From positions 310,001 through 374,000 of the forward strand of contig VWND01000015.1 in the NCBI GenBank assembly GCA_009599575.1: a stretch of DNA of 64,000 bases, written 5' to 3'. Shown here piece after piece: positions 9,839-21,066 of the stretch (its first letter is position 1; every line of letters begins with the position of its first letter). Source of the stretch: Blumeriella jaapii (taxonomy: Eukaryota; Ascomycota; Leotiomycetes; Helotiales; Drepanopezizaceae). Under the pieces are notes generated by a model. That model was given only the letters and a program-made list of their open reading frames with translations. It ran no database searches and had not been told where the DNA came from. A program made the position numbers and the translations under genes.

Positions 9839-12800
9839 GTGTCGGTGACCACCACGAGTTCCTCCTACCTTCTTGCGCATCTTCTTTCGTCCCGGCGTTC
9901 AACGGTCTCCGGTCTCCCGGCCATGGTCTGCATTTTCGGCCCAGCGCCCATGTCCAAAAGGCCTCACTGGTGTTTTTGTTTATAAGAGTGTGCCGTAAAA
10001 GAGGATCATACGCCCTCTTTTTCTCTAGCGGGTTCTCGACTTTGTGACATCTCTACCCCCCTCGACGGCCCCGATGCTCATGATGCAGCACCTTCATCCC
10101 CACCACGATCGTGTACGCCCACACCATTTCCTGTCCTTTCCGAAAGAAAGAAATAAAATTTGTTCGACCTTTTCGTCTTCACCAACTGTCCTCTTTTAAA
10201 ACCCTACCGACCTTTTCAATGATCGAACCTCACCATCCCTCTCTCTCTCTCTGCCGACCCCACCTTGTCATAATCCTTGCTGCATCATCTACGCATCTGT
10301 CACCTTCGAAAACGAACGATGATCTGAAATTCGGTCCATCGGTGACTGGCGTCGGAATATTCACCAGCTTTCCTGTCGGGTGTGTTGATTTTCTAGCTAG
10401 TCTTCTCGACTCTGGTTTTGTCTCGTGGATCATGTACTGGTACGATGTCTCCGGCCTGTTGGATACAGGTGCGGAGGACGGAACACGTGGGGGTGCTGGT
10501 GACGGCAGGCGTGTTGGAGTAGAATAGACCCGACATAATGAACCTATACTAAAACCCCTGTTTTATTTCGTCTTGTTTCGCAATTTGTAGATATCTATTC
10601 TTTCTCCCTGTCTCTCTCTGCCTCTCTCTCCCTCTCTCTCTGGTTCCGCTGCCCGTGCCGTGGTAATGGTAGGTGGTCGGTACACGTAGGCACTGTCTCG
10701 TCCGGTTGTTCTCCTAGCACTATGACTGCTTCTTGCTTCTTGCTTCTTGCTTCTTGCTTCTTGCTTCTTGCTTCTTGCTTCTTGCTTCTTGCTTCTTGCT
10801 TCTTGCTTCTCGCTTCTCGCTTCTCACCTCTCACCTCTCACCTCTCACCTCTCACCTCTCACCTCTCATCTCTCGCCTCTCTCAACTGTGGACTGGCTCT
10901 AGACTCGAGCCTCCCAACTCCCAACTCCCTACTCCCACATCGCCACCCCCATCCACCCGGCGTTCGGCCAGCATCTTGTTTGGTACTGGCCTCCCTGCTG
11001 CACCGCACCGCACTGCACGACGCGACGCGACGCTCCGTCACGGGCCTGCGGTGCTTGTCCGGTTGGTATATATGCCTTCGTGCGTGGAGGAGGGGAGGGG
11101 GACGGGGGGGGGACGTAGGAAGTGGGTTTTGTTTGTGCTGACGCTTGCTTGCTTGCTTGCTTGTCTAGAGCTGGGGAGGGGAGGTATGGAGGTTGGGTTG
11201 GGTTGGGTTGGGCTTTCGGCTTGTTTTGCTTGGTTGTGTTTTGTGTGTTGAGGGGCGGGGAGGGGGGGGGGGGTGTTGGGGAGTGCAATAGCGTGGATGG
11301 GAAAATGGAGGGGTAAGAACGGAGAATCCCTCTCGAGGCATCGCGTCCCCCCGACCTTCTCCCGCCTCTTCCTGATCGTGAATCACCTCTTGGACGAGTG
11401 AGGCATGCCCTCCGCGAGAAGAAGAGGCATGCTGGCTGGGCTGACACGGACGGAAGACGAAGCGGCGGGTTGTCACATACATGGAGAGAGATAGGGGAGA
11501 AAGAGAGGGAGAGAGAAAGAGAGAGAGAGAGAGAGCTATGGACCTCTAAATGCCAATTTCCAAAAGCAGGCTCAAAGGACAGACGATGCAAGTCTTGTTC
11601 TACTACACCGTACAGACCCTTCGGTACTGCGAGTGTATCGAGTTCCACCCTTTTTTTCTTTCAACGAATGAGTGGATAGTCGATGAACGACAGATAACAA
11701 AGCGTAGTGTACAGTGACCTGAACGGCAGTACATGCATGCATGGATGGAAGAGTCTGTGTGACGTGACAAGACAAGCTGGGTCGTCTCCCGGAGAGTGCT
11801 GGATGGGGGGGGGGGGGGGGGAAGAAATATGCAAGCCAGGTAGGTGCTCGCTCCCATAGTGGCTTGAATGCATGCACATAGAGCCGGATAGAGAGCGAGG
11901 CCCAACCCCGTTGGGGGGGGGAGACACTGCGTAGGTAGGTAGAGTAGGTAGGTACCTTAGCTGTCACGGGTTGGTTGGTGCTGACGAGATGAAGAACGGC
12001 TGACGCAAGCGATTCCAGTGTTGCCAGCCTCTCTCTCCCAGGGCCGTCGTCTCCTCCCTTGCTGTTTGTCCCTTTTGACGCGAAATGCTGCAAGGAGGCA
12101 GATGGTGTTGGTAAGGACGAAAGGGCTGAACAATGGGCAGACAGAGACGACTGGCTGGCTGACTGGTCATCTACTGGCGTGCGTGGCCGTGCCGAGAAGC
12201 AACGGAAACGCGTGCTACTTACTGGAGCTGGGGGAGTGCTTCTATGCCGTTGCGGCGTATCAACCGGTTGAGATGAGGACTGAGCGAGGGAAAGAAGACA
12301 TGCGTGAAAGGGTGGAGTGAAAAGCTGCTTCTGCCGTGTTGTCGGAAAACGCTGTCGAGGGAGATAGATGGCGGCTCTGCTGTAGGGGTGATATTGGGTT
12401 CGACGAAGAAGTAAAGCAGGGGGAATGTGACGGGTTATGGGGACGAGTCTCTGGCTGGAAAGTGTGCATAGAAGGTAGATATGTGTAAAAAGTAAGGTAT
12501 GTAGTAGATCCGAAAACCAAATACCGATTGAGGCCTACTTCAGTAGCGGCCGATTATCATTATTCTTTCTCTCGCATGCTGATCCACTGATCTCGGTCTA
12601 TCACTCCAACACCATTCCCCCGTACGGGTCCCAACCCCCACAACACTTGCCCCCCCTTATCTTCTTACTCGCTCAGCCAGTAGTCCCTTTTCTCCATCAT
12701 ATCCCAAACACCGTAGCTCAGTCACGGATGCCATTGAACTCCATGACGCCAAGCGCCCTATCCGCTACTGCGGCGAGCAGATAAACGGAGCAAAGAATTG

Positions 12801-12972
12801 GCTGAAGTACACAGTATGTACCGCGGCCCAGATCATCGCGCAAGCGTGTCGGGGATTACAAAGGGGAAGCCAAAAGAGATCGCAGTGTGGTGATACAGGC
12901 TCCCAATTGCTGGCCCTGGCAGAATCCAGAAGATCAGGAGATTCAAAATTCCATGGATCGTATGGAGCGCCA
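9839..12972. other. 3.1-kb gene-free region with satellites
   Basis: No gene is supported. Present are a 7-bp satellite (10728-10875), GCTTG repeats (about 11143-11162), GTTGG repeats (about 11190-11213), G runs (about 11260-11272 and 11807-11820), a GA run (about 11505-11534) and GTAGGTAG-type repeats (about 11931-11954). The first few hundred bases are probably the WSC 3' UTR. Confidence 0.65.
10728..10875. repeat. 7-bp satellite that changes unit along its length
   Basis: About twelve copies of TTGCTTC are followed by TCGCTTC and then about six copies of TCACCTC, keeping the 7-bp period without a break. The shift suggests local amplification of point variants. Confidence 0.9.
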
Positions 12973-14491
12973 TCATGGCCACATGCATTCGTACATGAAC
13001 ATCCAGTCGCCGTACCAGCTCTCGAATCGGCCCACCAACGTACTGAATTGATCCTTGGGACTCCTCCATGAGCGGGAGAAGATTCCATCCGTCATCAGAT
13101 GTCTTTTCATCGCAATGTTCATCGCGAAACTTGAGAACGAGCAGCCTGTAAATTGCGTACTCTTTGACAGCACCAGAAAATCCACCAAGGCTTGCTGGTC
13201 CCAGCTCAATTCCTCAAGCTGCTTGAGCTTGTCGCCTTTCAGAAGGTCTAGTTTGGAGGTTGTGTTGAGCCCGAGCTTCTGCGAAGCAGCCTCGTTGAAA
13301 CGGTGGGCTTCACTTGCGTTACCGGAGGCTAGGTACACGTGCTTCAGTTTGTGGACCTCAGCTTGTTCTATGTAGCCCGTACTCTGCTGCTCGAAATCCG
13401 GCCAGAAGCCCAAGGCATCGTTTTCTGTTCGCAGATGCACCCCTAGATACTTTGGTGGGGACTTCCCGTCTGCCTTGTCGCCTGTAAATTTGGCCATCTC
13501 GGTAATGGTCGAAGCAGCCAACTCCTGAATGTCCTTGCGTATTCTCAACAAGTCCCCGAAGGTAGAGGCGAACTCCGGGCCATCTCGCATGACCGGCCAT
13601 TCGAAAAATGTCGCCCACTTGAACCGCAGCGTCACCGGTCGCTCCGCGGAAGGCTCATTCTGGAACTCGACAGCCCAGGCGTCGATTTTCCGCCGGAAGT
13701 GATCCAGATGCCTGTTCACACCACGCCCGTCACATCCGTCGGGCTCCTTATTGAGGTCCTTGGGGTAAAACTCCGTGACGTCTCTTCTTTTTCGCATTCG
13801 GAATGGTGTCCACGCTATCGTACACCGTCATCTGCGGACAAAACTCCGCCATCGAGTGCCTGAAGTGCTTCTCGTCAAAAAAGTAATCGAAGGGCTGGAA
13901 TCCGGTCGTGAAGAGGTTGGACAGATCTTCCTCCGATCGACGCTGAATTCTAGGCAAGGTGAGTCCTGACGCTCCGGCCTCAATTGCATAGCGAATACAG
14001 GTCAGAATAAAGTTCCGGATGTTGCCAATTCCACCCGAGTTGTTGTCGCACACGAACACAAAGCCGGGCTGCCACTTCGTTTCGTTGCATACCCGCGCCA
14101 GGGGCCACCCGATGTACGGTCCGTTGAAGTCATAGTCGTCCAGGTGCAGCAGAGGAGGGGACGCCGGAGGCACTTTGTCCAAAGCAGCCACAATGGCTTG
14201 CAGCGGCTGCGAGTCGGCAACGTACGCAGGTGATTCTTCGATGACCGGCGCGTAAGAAGCTGTCGAGGGTGACGGGGGTATTGCGGCGCTGGGCCGCGGC
14301 GCCGGAGCAACTTCCTTCACGACATCACTTCCGTCCGGCGGGTGGACATATGTTTGAAAGGAGGAGTCGAAAATGAAGTGGTTGATGAGCACCACGTTGA
14401 CCACCAGGACTGTAAGGACCACGTATCGGTACTTCCACCACTTGATGCGAACGGTGGCGTTGATCATCTCGGAGACTCCCTTGCGGACCAT
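12973..14491 (-). CDS. O-fucosyltransferase-like type II membrane protein, with a frame break
   Basis: The N-terminal frame begins at an ATG at 14491 (MVRKGVSEMINATV) and reads to the frame break; the C-terminal frame continues to the stop at 12973. A short cytosolic segment is followed by one membrane anchor (YVVLTVLVVNVVLINHFIF), a Pro/Ser stalk, and a luminal domain containing NNSGGIGNIRN, then (in the second frame) KYLGVHLRTEND, HVYLASGN and TQFTGCSFSSF. This order resembles GDP-fucose protein O-fucosyltransferase folds (GT-B), where HLR-type and late SS/F motifs bind the nucleotide sugar. A Golgi or ER role is inferred from the anchor. The frames switch by one base near 13785-13800, at an A/G-rich run, with no usable GT-AG intron between. 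It could be an assembly indel, a pseudogene, or less likely programmed frameshifting. An upstream in-frame ATG at 14770 is less likely as the start. Confidence 0.65.
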
Positions 14492-15089
14492 CGTGGGCAC
14501 GGAGCCTGGGACGAAAGCTCTTATATGTGCGCAGTCGGGAAGGAAATCGAGAAGATCGAGGGGGACGTTGGAGGGGAGAAGAAGGAAAACAGCAGCATTC
14601 CTTGTGATGGATCGAGGGGGTTTGGCCTGGTCGGAGCGCAGCCAATCACGTCGAGGCTGCGCTTGGCGGCTCAGGAGCGCGCCGCCAGGAGAGAAAGGGG
14701 GTGGAAGGGTCTTGTTGCCTTTAGCCGAACCATTGTTTTGTTTGGAGTCTGGCCAAAGATAGACTGGCACATGGCTATGTATCTACCACACAGTACTGTA
14801 CACCGGTACTGTACACGTCTATCTACACACAGCAGGTCGGAGCATCAAAGATGGAATTCTTTCGGTAAGACCGGCATACCTCGTATCCCTATTAACAACT
14901 CTTGTCTTGCTCCCTACATGGCTGCTCATTGCCAGAGCATCGTCAGGCACTCTATTCGAATCGATCGAATGGGCCACAAAGGGCATCACCCGCCGCCATC
15001 CACAAGACTCCTGTGACTCCAGTTTCCCGCCAAACCCAGATCAATCCGTCCCGCTAATGCCACAAGTCTCCCTCCCTCTCCCTCACTCA
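14492..15089. other. intergenic, 5' of the O-fucosyltransferase-like gene
   Basis: The stretch lies between two minus-strand genes. It contains a small GTAC island (about 14790-14822: CAGTACTGTACACCGGTACTGTACACG-like words). No gene was seen. Confidence 0.5.
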
Positions 15090-16036
15090 TCACCTCCTGC
15101 CTCTCTCTACAAGCGACAAGATACTCATCACCGCCAGCACTTCCCAATCCTCCCCCAGACCTATCGTGCCCTCCCCCGGCAGGAACCTGAACATGCCTAT
15201 CAGGTGACTCGGATTTCTCTTCTTGCCCATCTTCCCCAAGCCGGCATACACGGCCAGCACGTCGCCTGTGCTCACCCTGATCAACTTCAACGTCCCACCG
15301 TGGCCCCCGATTGTCCTCCCCAGCAGACCAGAGGCGTGGCGCCACTCGAATTTCTCTTGCGTGATGCCCCAGGGAGGGGTGCAGCCGAACTCGAATTTCT
15401 CGGGAGTGAAGAGCCCTCCAGTGGTGATCAGCTGCTCGAACTTGAATCTCGACCGCCGGATGCGATCCTCGAGCTCGTAGACGGAAGGAGACCGCGGCAG
15501 CGAAAATTGGTAACGGGAGCAGGGCAGAGACCGGATTTGGCGGGAGGGCAAAGGATCATGTCTGTGACTTGGGTAATGGGGTAGAATCTGGCGGAAGAGA
15601 TGATCGCCGAGGCCTTCGTCGGTCCGCCGTGGAGAACGACATCGGGTCGCGAGCGGTTGAGGCTTGTCGACGTTTGCCTCTGTAAAGCGACGTGGAATTG
15701 TTGAGGCGAGAACAAGAGCGAGCTGTCGGCTTGTGAGGGGTAAGATGGTCTTAGAACCATACCGCCCTTGGAATGGAACAGGGTGATGTCCCTTGGAAAT
15801 GGAGGATGGGTACCATAGCCCAGAGAAGGTAGTGGGTAATTGATGACTTCGCAGCCATACTCCTGGCTACTGGAATTGGATTCTGAAGAGATCCCTTGGA
15901 CTGGCTCCCCTTGTTGTGAGAAATCTTCTTCGTAACCGAGAACATCCATCCACTTGGTCCTCGAGCTCTTTGAGGTTCTTGAGCTCTTTGAGCCAGGGCG
16001 GCTGTACATTTCGTTAATTGGTGACATCGGAGGCAA
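15090..16036 (-). CDS. tubby C-terminal/LURP-one-like fungal protein, with a frame break
   Basis: Two overlapping minus-strand frames look like one protein. The first runs from 16036 and includes FSPQQFHVALQRQTSTSLNR, VVLHGGPTKASA and ARFYPITQVTDMIL. The second takes over near 15550 with SRYQFSLPRSP, FEWRHASG, GGTLKLIRVSTGDVLAVYAG and a C-terminus with GLGEDWEVLAVMSILSLVERGRR-like helix. Beta-strand segments ending in one hydrophobic helix fit the tubby-C/LURP-one fold common in filamentous fungi; the function of these fungal members is unknown. I assign this from general pattern only. Frames differ by one base at about 15541-15556, a pyrimidine run (CCTTTGCCCTCCCGCC on the coding strand), and no intron signal fits there, so a single-base indel is the simplest reading. 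The start is uncertain. Confidence 0.5.
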
Positions 16037-19000
16037 TTAGGTTGTATGATATCCCTGATGAATTCTTGAGTTTCCAACGATATCCCCATGAGACCGACCA
16101 TGAATATATATGAATGTCAGGGGGAAACATCGGGGCTTTGAGCCTTGGCAATAGACCGATACCCTTATTGGCTGTGATCAGACTCTGAAGAACGAAACCA
16201 CTTGGTCAAACATTGATAGATGGACTAGCGCACACCTCGGGCGTGGCAACAGGAAGATCAATGCATGCATGTTCGCTGAAGAGGGGCTTCGAGGCTGAAC
16301 AGGTTGCTTTGATGTGCTCGAGGATTACATCCAGGCAAAAATTGTCTTCGATGAGATTGCCAGGGAAAACATGAAAGCTGAAAAACATGGCGTGAGGAGA
16401 GCGCAAAGAGATGACGGAGCTGTACCTGAGCCTTCTCTCTTGAGCATACCGTTTTGCAAAAGGCACCTGATAGAATCAAGTGTGCCGTATTATCTTCATG
16501 CACCATAAGACATTTTCCAGAACGGGTCGCGCAGTCACCACCAATGTCCGAGCCAACTTATACGTACACACGACTAGCGCACGGCACACAGAACATACAG
16601 TACATGCCGATAGTTTCGCCACGATATGCTTGCGCATCCAAGCACTGTTTCTGCATCTGTGGGCTTTGTTTTATACTTGCCTTCGGGATCTTACGAAGGT
16701 ACGAAAGAAGTTGTCGAACAGAGTCTACAGCCACGCTCACGGCTCCTCGGTACATTACATGGTCGACAAAACTGCTGACTTCAGAACCTAAGTCTGAAAC
16801 TACGAATGTACATAGTACTGTGTGCAAGAGCTGTGCATAGTCTAGCTCCACAGGGGTTCTGTGCTCGGGGTTCTGTCAGGGTCCGACGAGGTGCGTTAGT
16901 AATGTTTCTTCGCTCCCGTCGATATGGCCACGCGTCGATCGCGACAGAATAGTTAGTACTTCAAAAGTCAACAGAACACGAGAGGAATTCGATTGCACCG
17001 ACACTCGTAAAGCTTGCCCTGCCGGTGCGTCATGCACCAATTTAAAAAAGCTCGAGAGAAGCATGAGCGGGAAAGTTGGCTGGAGGTTGGTGCTGTTCTG
17101 CAAGTTGACATAGGGAGGTTTCACCAACCCGATGCGAGATCCACCAAAAAAGTGGCTGACGCTGGTCTACTTTTGCTTAATTCCCATCTCAGTTATATCT
17201 CAGCACAACAGGTAATGTTTCCGTTCCCGTGGTTCTTTTGCCCGTCCATTGGATGTTACCAGTCTCCCAGGCATCTTGCACTGGTTGTTGCACATGCTTC
17301 CATGTTCAAAGCTCTGCAGGAAAGCTTGTTTGGACTCATCTAATTTTGGAGCGCTGGGGGAGCCTCATGAAGCGCCTGCATCCCTTGCAACTGAGCACAC
17401 AGGAGCTTTCGTATTGAGTCTTGTGTACAAACAGAACCTTAAGTGCGAGGGTAACTGAGTAGTTGGGCATAGAGTGCAGATCGAGAAAAGTGAGCAAGTT
17501 ATTCTATATCTTAGCACCACTCTTGTGTACATGCCATCCTGAATGAACGAACGCATGTTCAGACGCAAGCATTTGTCGTTGGCCATCATACCTCGGGTCT
17601 TGTTCCTCGCGTTCAATTTTCGACCTTTCTTACTCCTAACCCTCTGAACAGATCAGACGCCAAGAACGAGTCAGCCCATTCGCTTAAGCCTGTCTGATTC
17701 GGATAACCTTTCTATAAATAACAATTGTTTCTGAAGATTTCTTCTAATGACGAAATACGAAAGTTGAGAAACCTCCATAAATTCGTTGTCTACTATCAGT
17801 TGTCTACATCAACCTGGATCGTCACAGTAGAAAGACTCCCTACTGGTAGCCTAAGGAGGCGGTCTGTTGCTTGCGAACAATATGTTGGGCATTCCCCAAC
17901 GTTAGACCCACATGTCTACAGAAATAATCTACCAGGCCGTATCGTAGGCCGCGGCCACGGCCGAAGCCTGGGAGCCTATTTGCGGCTCTAGGCCCCGAAA
18001 TGATCCATCAGGGTCAATAAAGTCCTACAAATGCAAGCTGCGTCGCCTCCGTAGCACATTAGTCAACTCGAAACTTTCTCTCTGGAACAACAAAAATCAA
18101 GCCTCCCGCCAGGCTCCTCCTGATGATTAAAGCCGCACGAAGAAACTTCCCGAACCGCGGAAGTCTTTTTTCAAGTGCGGCGCATCCGCCTACGGCTATT
18201 TTTTCCTTTTGAGTCAATTCCAAACCCTGATTACATTGATTAGTCGTTATTGTAACCAGTCTAATTTGATTTCAATCCAGTTCAGAACCCGCTGAGAAGG
18301 CTGGATGTTGGATTGTACTTGCAAATGGCATGGAATGGCTAAGTGAATCAATGGAAGTTATTTAAGAAATAAGTCAAGAAAAGATCTAAAAGCGTGCTAA
18401 AAGGCTTATCAGACATCAATCGACTACTCCGTACTCCGTAGACGACCTAAAATAAATTACTGGTAGCCATGACTATGCGCATACGTCCTTTTGCATCTTT
18501 ACACTTTTGCACTATTACATCTGCTAGGAGTAGAGAAAATAGTTGAGTGTTCGGTCGTAAGGTCGAACACGCTCTATGGTACATGTACCTGCTGTCGAAC
18601 TTTTCCGTATGATAAATCTCTCATTTTCAACTTTGAGATGATCGGGTTTTGTTGCAGGTTTGATCAGTTGCTATTGCTAATCTCATAGTTCCGTTCCTTC
18701 CGCTCCTAGCAAGGTTAAGCGAGCTTCCCTCACGCCAAGCAGGCGCCCACTCCCAAAAGTTAGCTATAGTGCGACCAGTATCGCACCATTATAATAAGTT
18801 AATCGATCCTCCCGATGTTTGGTCGACTCTTTTGTTAGCTTTGACTGCACGTTCCCAACTAGCTGTCAGTGAGCTGCTTCTGCTTCAAGTCCTTATCTTG
18901 CGTGCAAGGTTTGGACTTTGCACTCCTTGTGGCCGAAGCTCCTGAACCTTCCGCAGCTCTTACAGCACTTCTAGAATATATAGAGCCAACCTCCAAGCGG

Positions 19001-19153
19001 TAAGGTGTCTTCAGAAGAACGGCCATCCGCCCCTGTTCCTCAAATGGCAGGGAGCAAAAGCCAGAAACCTTACTAAGCTGCTAATGAAAAGCTCTCTTTG
19101 ACCGCGTCGATAATCGATCTAACCCTATTTCGAGTCATATACTATGACTTGCA
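16037..19153. other. 3.1-kb AT-rich gene-free region
   Basis: Base composition is clearly more AT-rich than the flanks, especially 17640-18900, and no conserved protein can be read in any frame. It could be an old degraded element or simply a long spacer. An imperfect hairpin lies at 18132-18181 and short direct repeats (ACTCCGT twice) near 18426. No terminal repeats or transposase text could be recognised. Confidence 0.5.
18132..18181. repeat. imperfect inverted repeat (hairpin)
   Basis: GCCGCAC (18132-18138) pairs with GTGCGGC (18175-18181), and inside it ACTTCC (18145-18150) pairs with GGAAGT (18159-18164), leaving an 8-base loop. It sits in the AT-rich gene-free region and might be a remnant of a small inverted-repeat element. 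Confidence 0.6.
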
Positions 19154-21005
19154 ATGCCTTTCGATTTCGAGGCATATCGAGCGAAATGCGAAAACCTCAG
19201 CGAGGAGCAGCTTCATCTCGAATGGCAGAGTTATACTCGGCAAGTTTATGGCGGGGTAACCTCAACAGCGACAGCCGTCGTGTTCACCCCATATACCGCA
19301 GGATTATCACTCGTTGGAATTGGATTTTCGGCGCCTCGTATCCACAACGCACGGAAGAAGAGAGCAATCATCAAAGCCAATCTACATTCCCAAGGGAAAG
19401 AACCTGTCACGAGAATGCGGGATGTGGTTGTCCCAATGGCTATTTCAGGAGCAGCTAACGGCACTCTTTTGGCTTGTGCTGGATCAGGGGCAGATTTGAT
19501 CGCCGCAGACACTGTCGGGATAGCTGGAGCGAAACATGCAGCTTCACATATTGCTGCGGAAGTAGCTACAGCAGCCTTCGAGCATAGATACATCGGACAA
19601 TTGAGGAAGAAGGCGAGCCAGAAAATGTCTTTGCTTTGTCAAAACTGCCAACATAAACACCTAGAAGAGAAAGCAGCTTTAGGCACTTTACAGCCTCAGT
19701 ACCAAACACCTGATTACCCACTAACACAGCAAAACGCTCTAGATAGCCAAGATCAATATCCACCTCAAATGCCATTGGTGAATAATGGCTTTCAAGGTTA
19801 TCAACCGCTGCCTCCTTCCCAGGATCACAAATGTGAGTTTAGTCCTGTGCCACTTCCGCAAGTCAACACACCTTCATATCAAATAGAGTCTGACCAACAA
19901 ACTTCTCCAGGGTCACCTCAGACAAATTCATACCAAAGTTTACCACCATATCATTCCATTCAGAATGATGAGGACGCCAATGGATCTATGCCGACATCCC
20001 CGCCCCAATCAAATTCGTCAGTAGGGCTACAGCATATGCGTCATGGAGACTACACCTCGCCATGTCCAAATACCCTTTCTGAACATGCGCGGACTCCTTT
20101 GATCCACCAAGACCTCGAAGCTCGATCTCAGCCCATTTCTCATATTAAACGTAAACCAGTGCCGGTCCGCACTGTGTCCGATAATTCAGATCATAAGTCA
20201 GTGACGACTGATCCTCCCATGTAAGTAGACATTACTTGGATCACGACACCACTAGTCCCTAATCATGTATTACAGTAATGTATTCGAACCTCCAGGAAAT
20301 TCTGCAACATCAGCCGTTCCTGAAGAAGATGCTCTAGGTGAAGTAGATAGGTTGAAGTTCGAGATAATGACGTTGAAGGCCAAGATCCTCCAGTTGGAAA
20401 TTGAAAAGCGAGGAGGTGTGATAGACACGTTCTCCAGTCTGTCGAGTCAGTCCAATGAGGAATTAGACAGCGCAAGTTCCCAGCAAAGTACAGCAACTCA
20501 GTCTACGGCCTCCATCGCCATCGAAAAGCCGAATCAGAGCCAGGCAGAGGAAAACGCAATTGGAGACACACACCGGGCGAGTTCGATCCCGATGGAAGAG
20601 GATACCCAACGCCGGGCCATGTGCTTCTGCCCACCTCATTCCGCATCTCCGCCTCTGCCTCCGCCTCTGCCTCCGCGACCAATCCTATCCCCATCTGGCC
20701 CAAACACTCAGGCCGAAGTCGAAGAGAGTTCATTCTCCATGTCCCAAAAGCAACAGAATGAATCGCCAGCACCAAGTACCTCTAGGAAAATAAGCCATAC
20801 ACTATCGGACCCTACACGGTATCACAGTAATCCACACCCTGATTGTCCGAACGTCACGCCAAAGCGACAGCAAACCTCTCCGAGTTTGGCTGCATTGCCT
20901 AACATTCAAGAACCCGAGTCTCGACATGCCTCGCTCTCGCCGACCGATCATCACAAGCAACGACGACAACCGCCACCCCTCCCGCCTCGCAACAACCCTA
21001 GATAA
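19154..21005 (+). CDS. uncharacterised fungal protein with Pro/Ser-rich C-terminal half (two exons)
   Basis: Exons are 19154..20220 and 20276..21005, with a 55-bp GT-AG intron (GTAAGT...TTACAG) in phase 2; 598 residues. The N-terminal 170 residues look folded: MPFDFEAYRAKCENLSEEQL, a weakly hydrophobic Gly/Ala-rich stretch with TAVVFTPYTAGLSLVGIGFS, then SAPRIHNARKKRAII and a second Ala/Gly-rich segment (ISGAANGTLLACAGSGADLI) that may insert in or lie on a membrane. Similar N-terminal domains occur in filamentous-fungus hypothetical proteins, but I know no assigned function. From about 180 on it is Pro, Gln and Ser-rich and disordered. Exon 2 starts with a probable short coiled coil (DRLKFEIMTLKAKILQLEIE) and ends with several PPPLPPR-type motifs, suitable for SH3 domains. 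Confidence 0.75.
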
Positions 21006-21028
21006 CTGGAGAGATGACTGCGTAAAGA

Positions 21029-21066
21029 TCACGTGTCGTCACGTGTAACATACCGTGGTCACGTGA
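21029..21066. promoter_or_regulatory. cluster of three TCACGTG E-boxes
   Basis: TCACGTG occurs at 21029, 21039 and 21059 (the last extended to TCACGTGA). The first two are exactly 10 bp apart. TCACGTG is the core site of fungal bHLH factors of the Cbf1 type. The cluster begins 24 bp after the stop of the upstream gene, so it may act on a neighbour or on an unannotated transcript; its target is unclear. Confidence 0.5.

Noticed and set aside
14492..14770. Using the ATG at 14770 as start of the O-fucosyltransferase-like gene
   Set aside because: The 93 added residues are low complexity, and the ATG at 14491 gives the expected short cytosolic tail before the membrane anchor.
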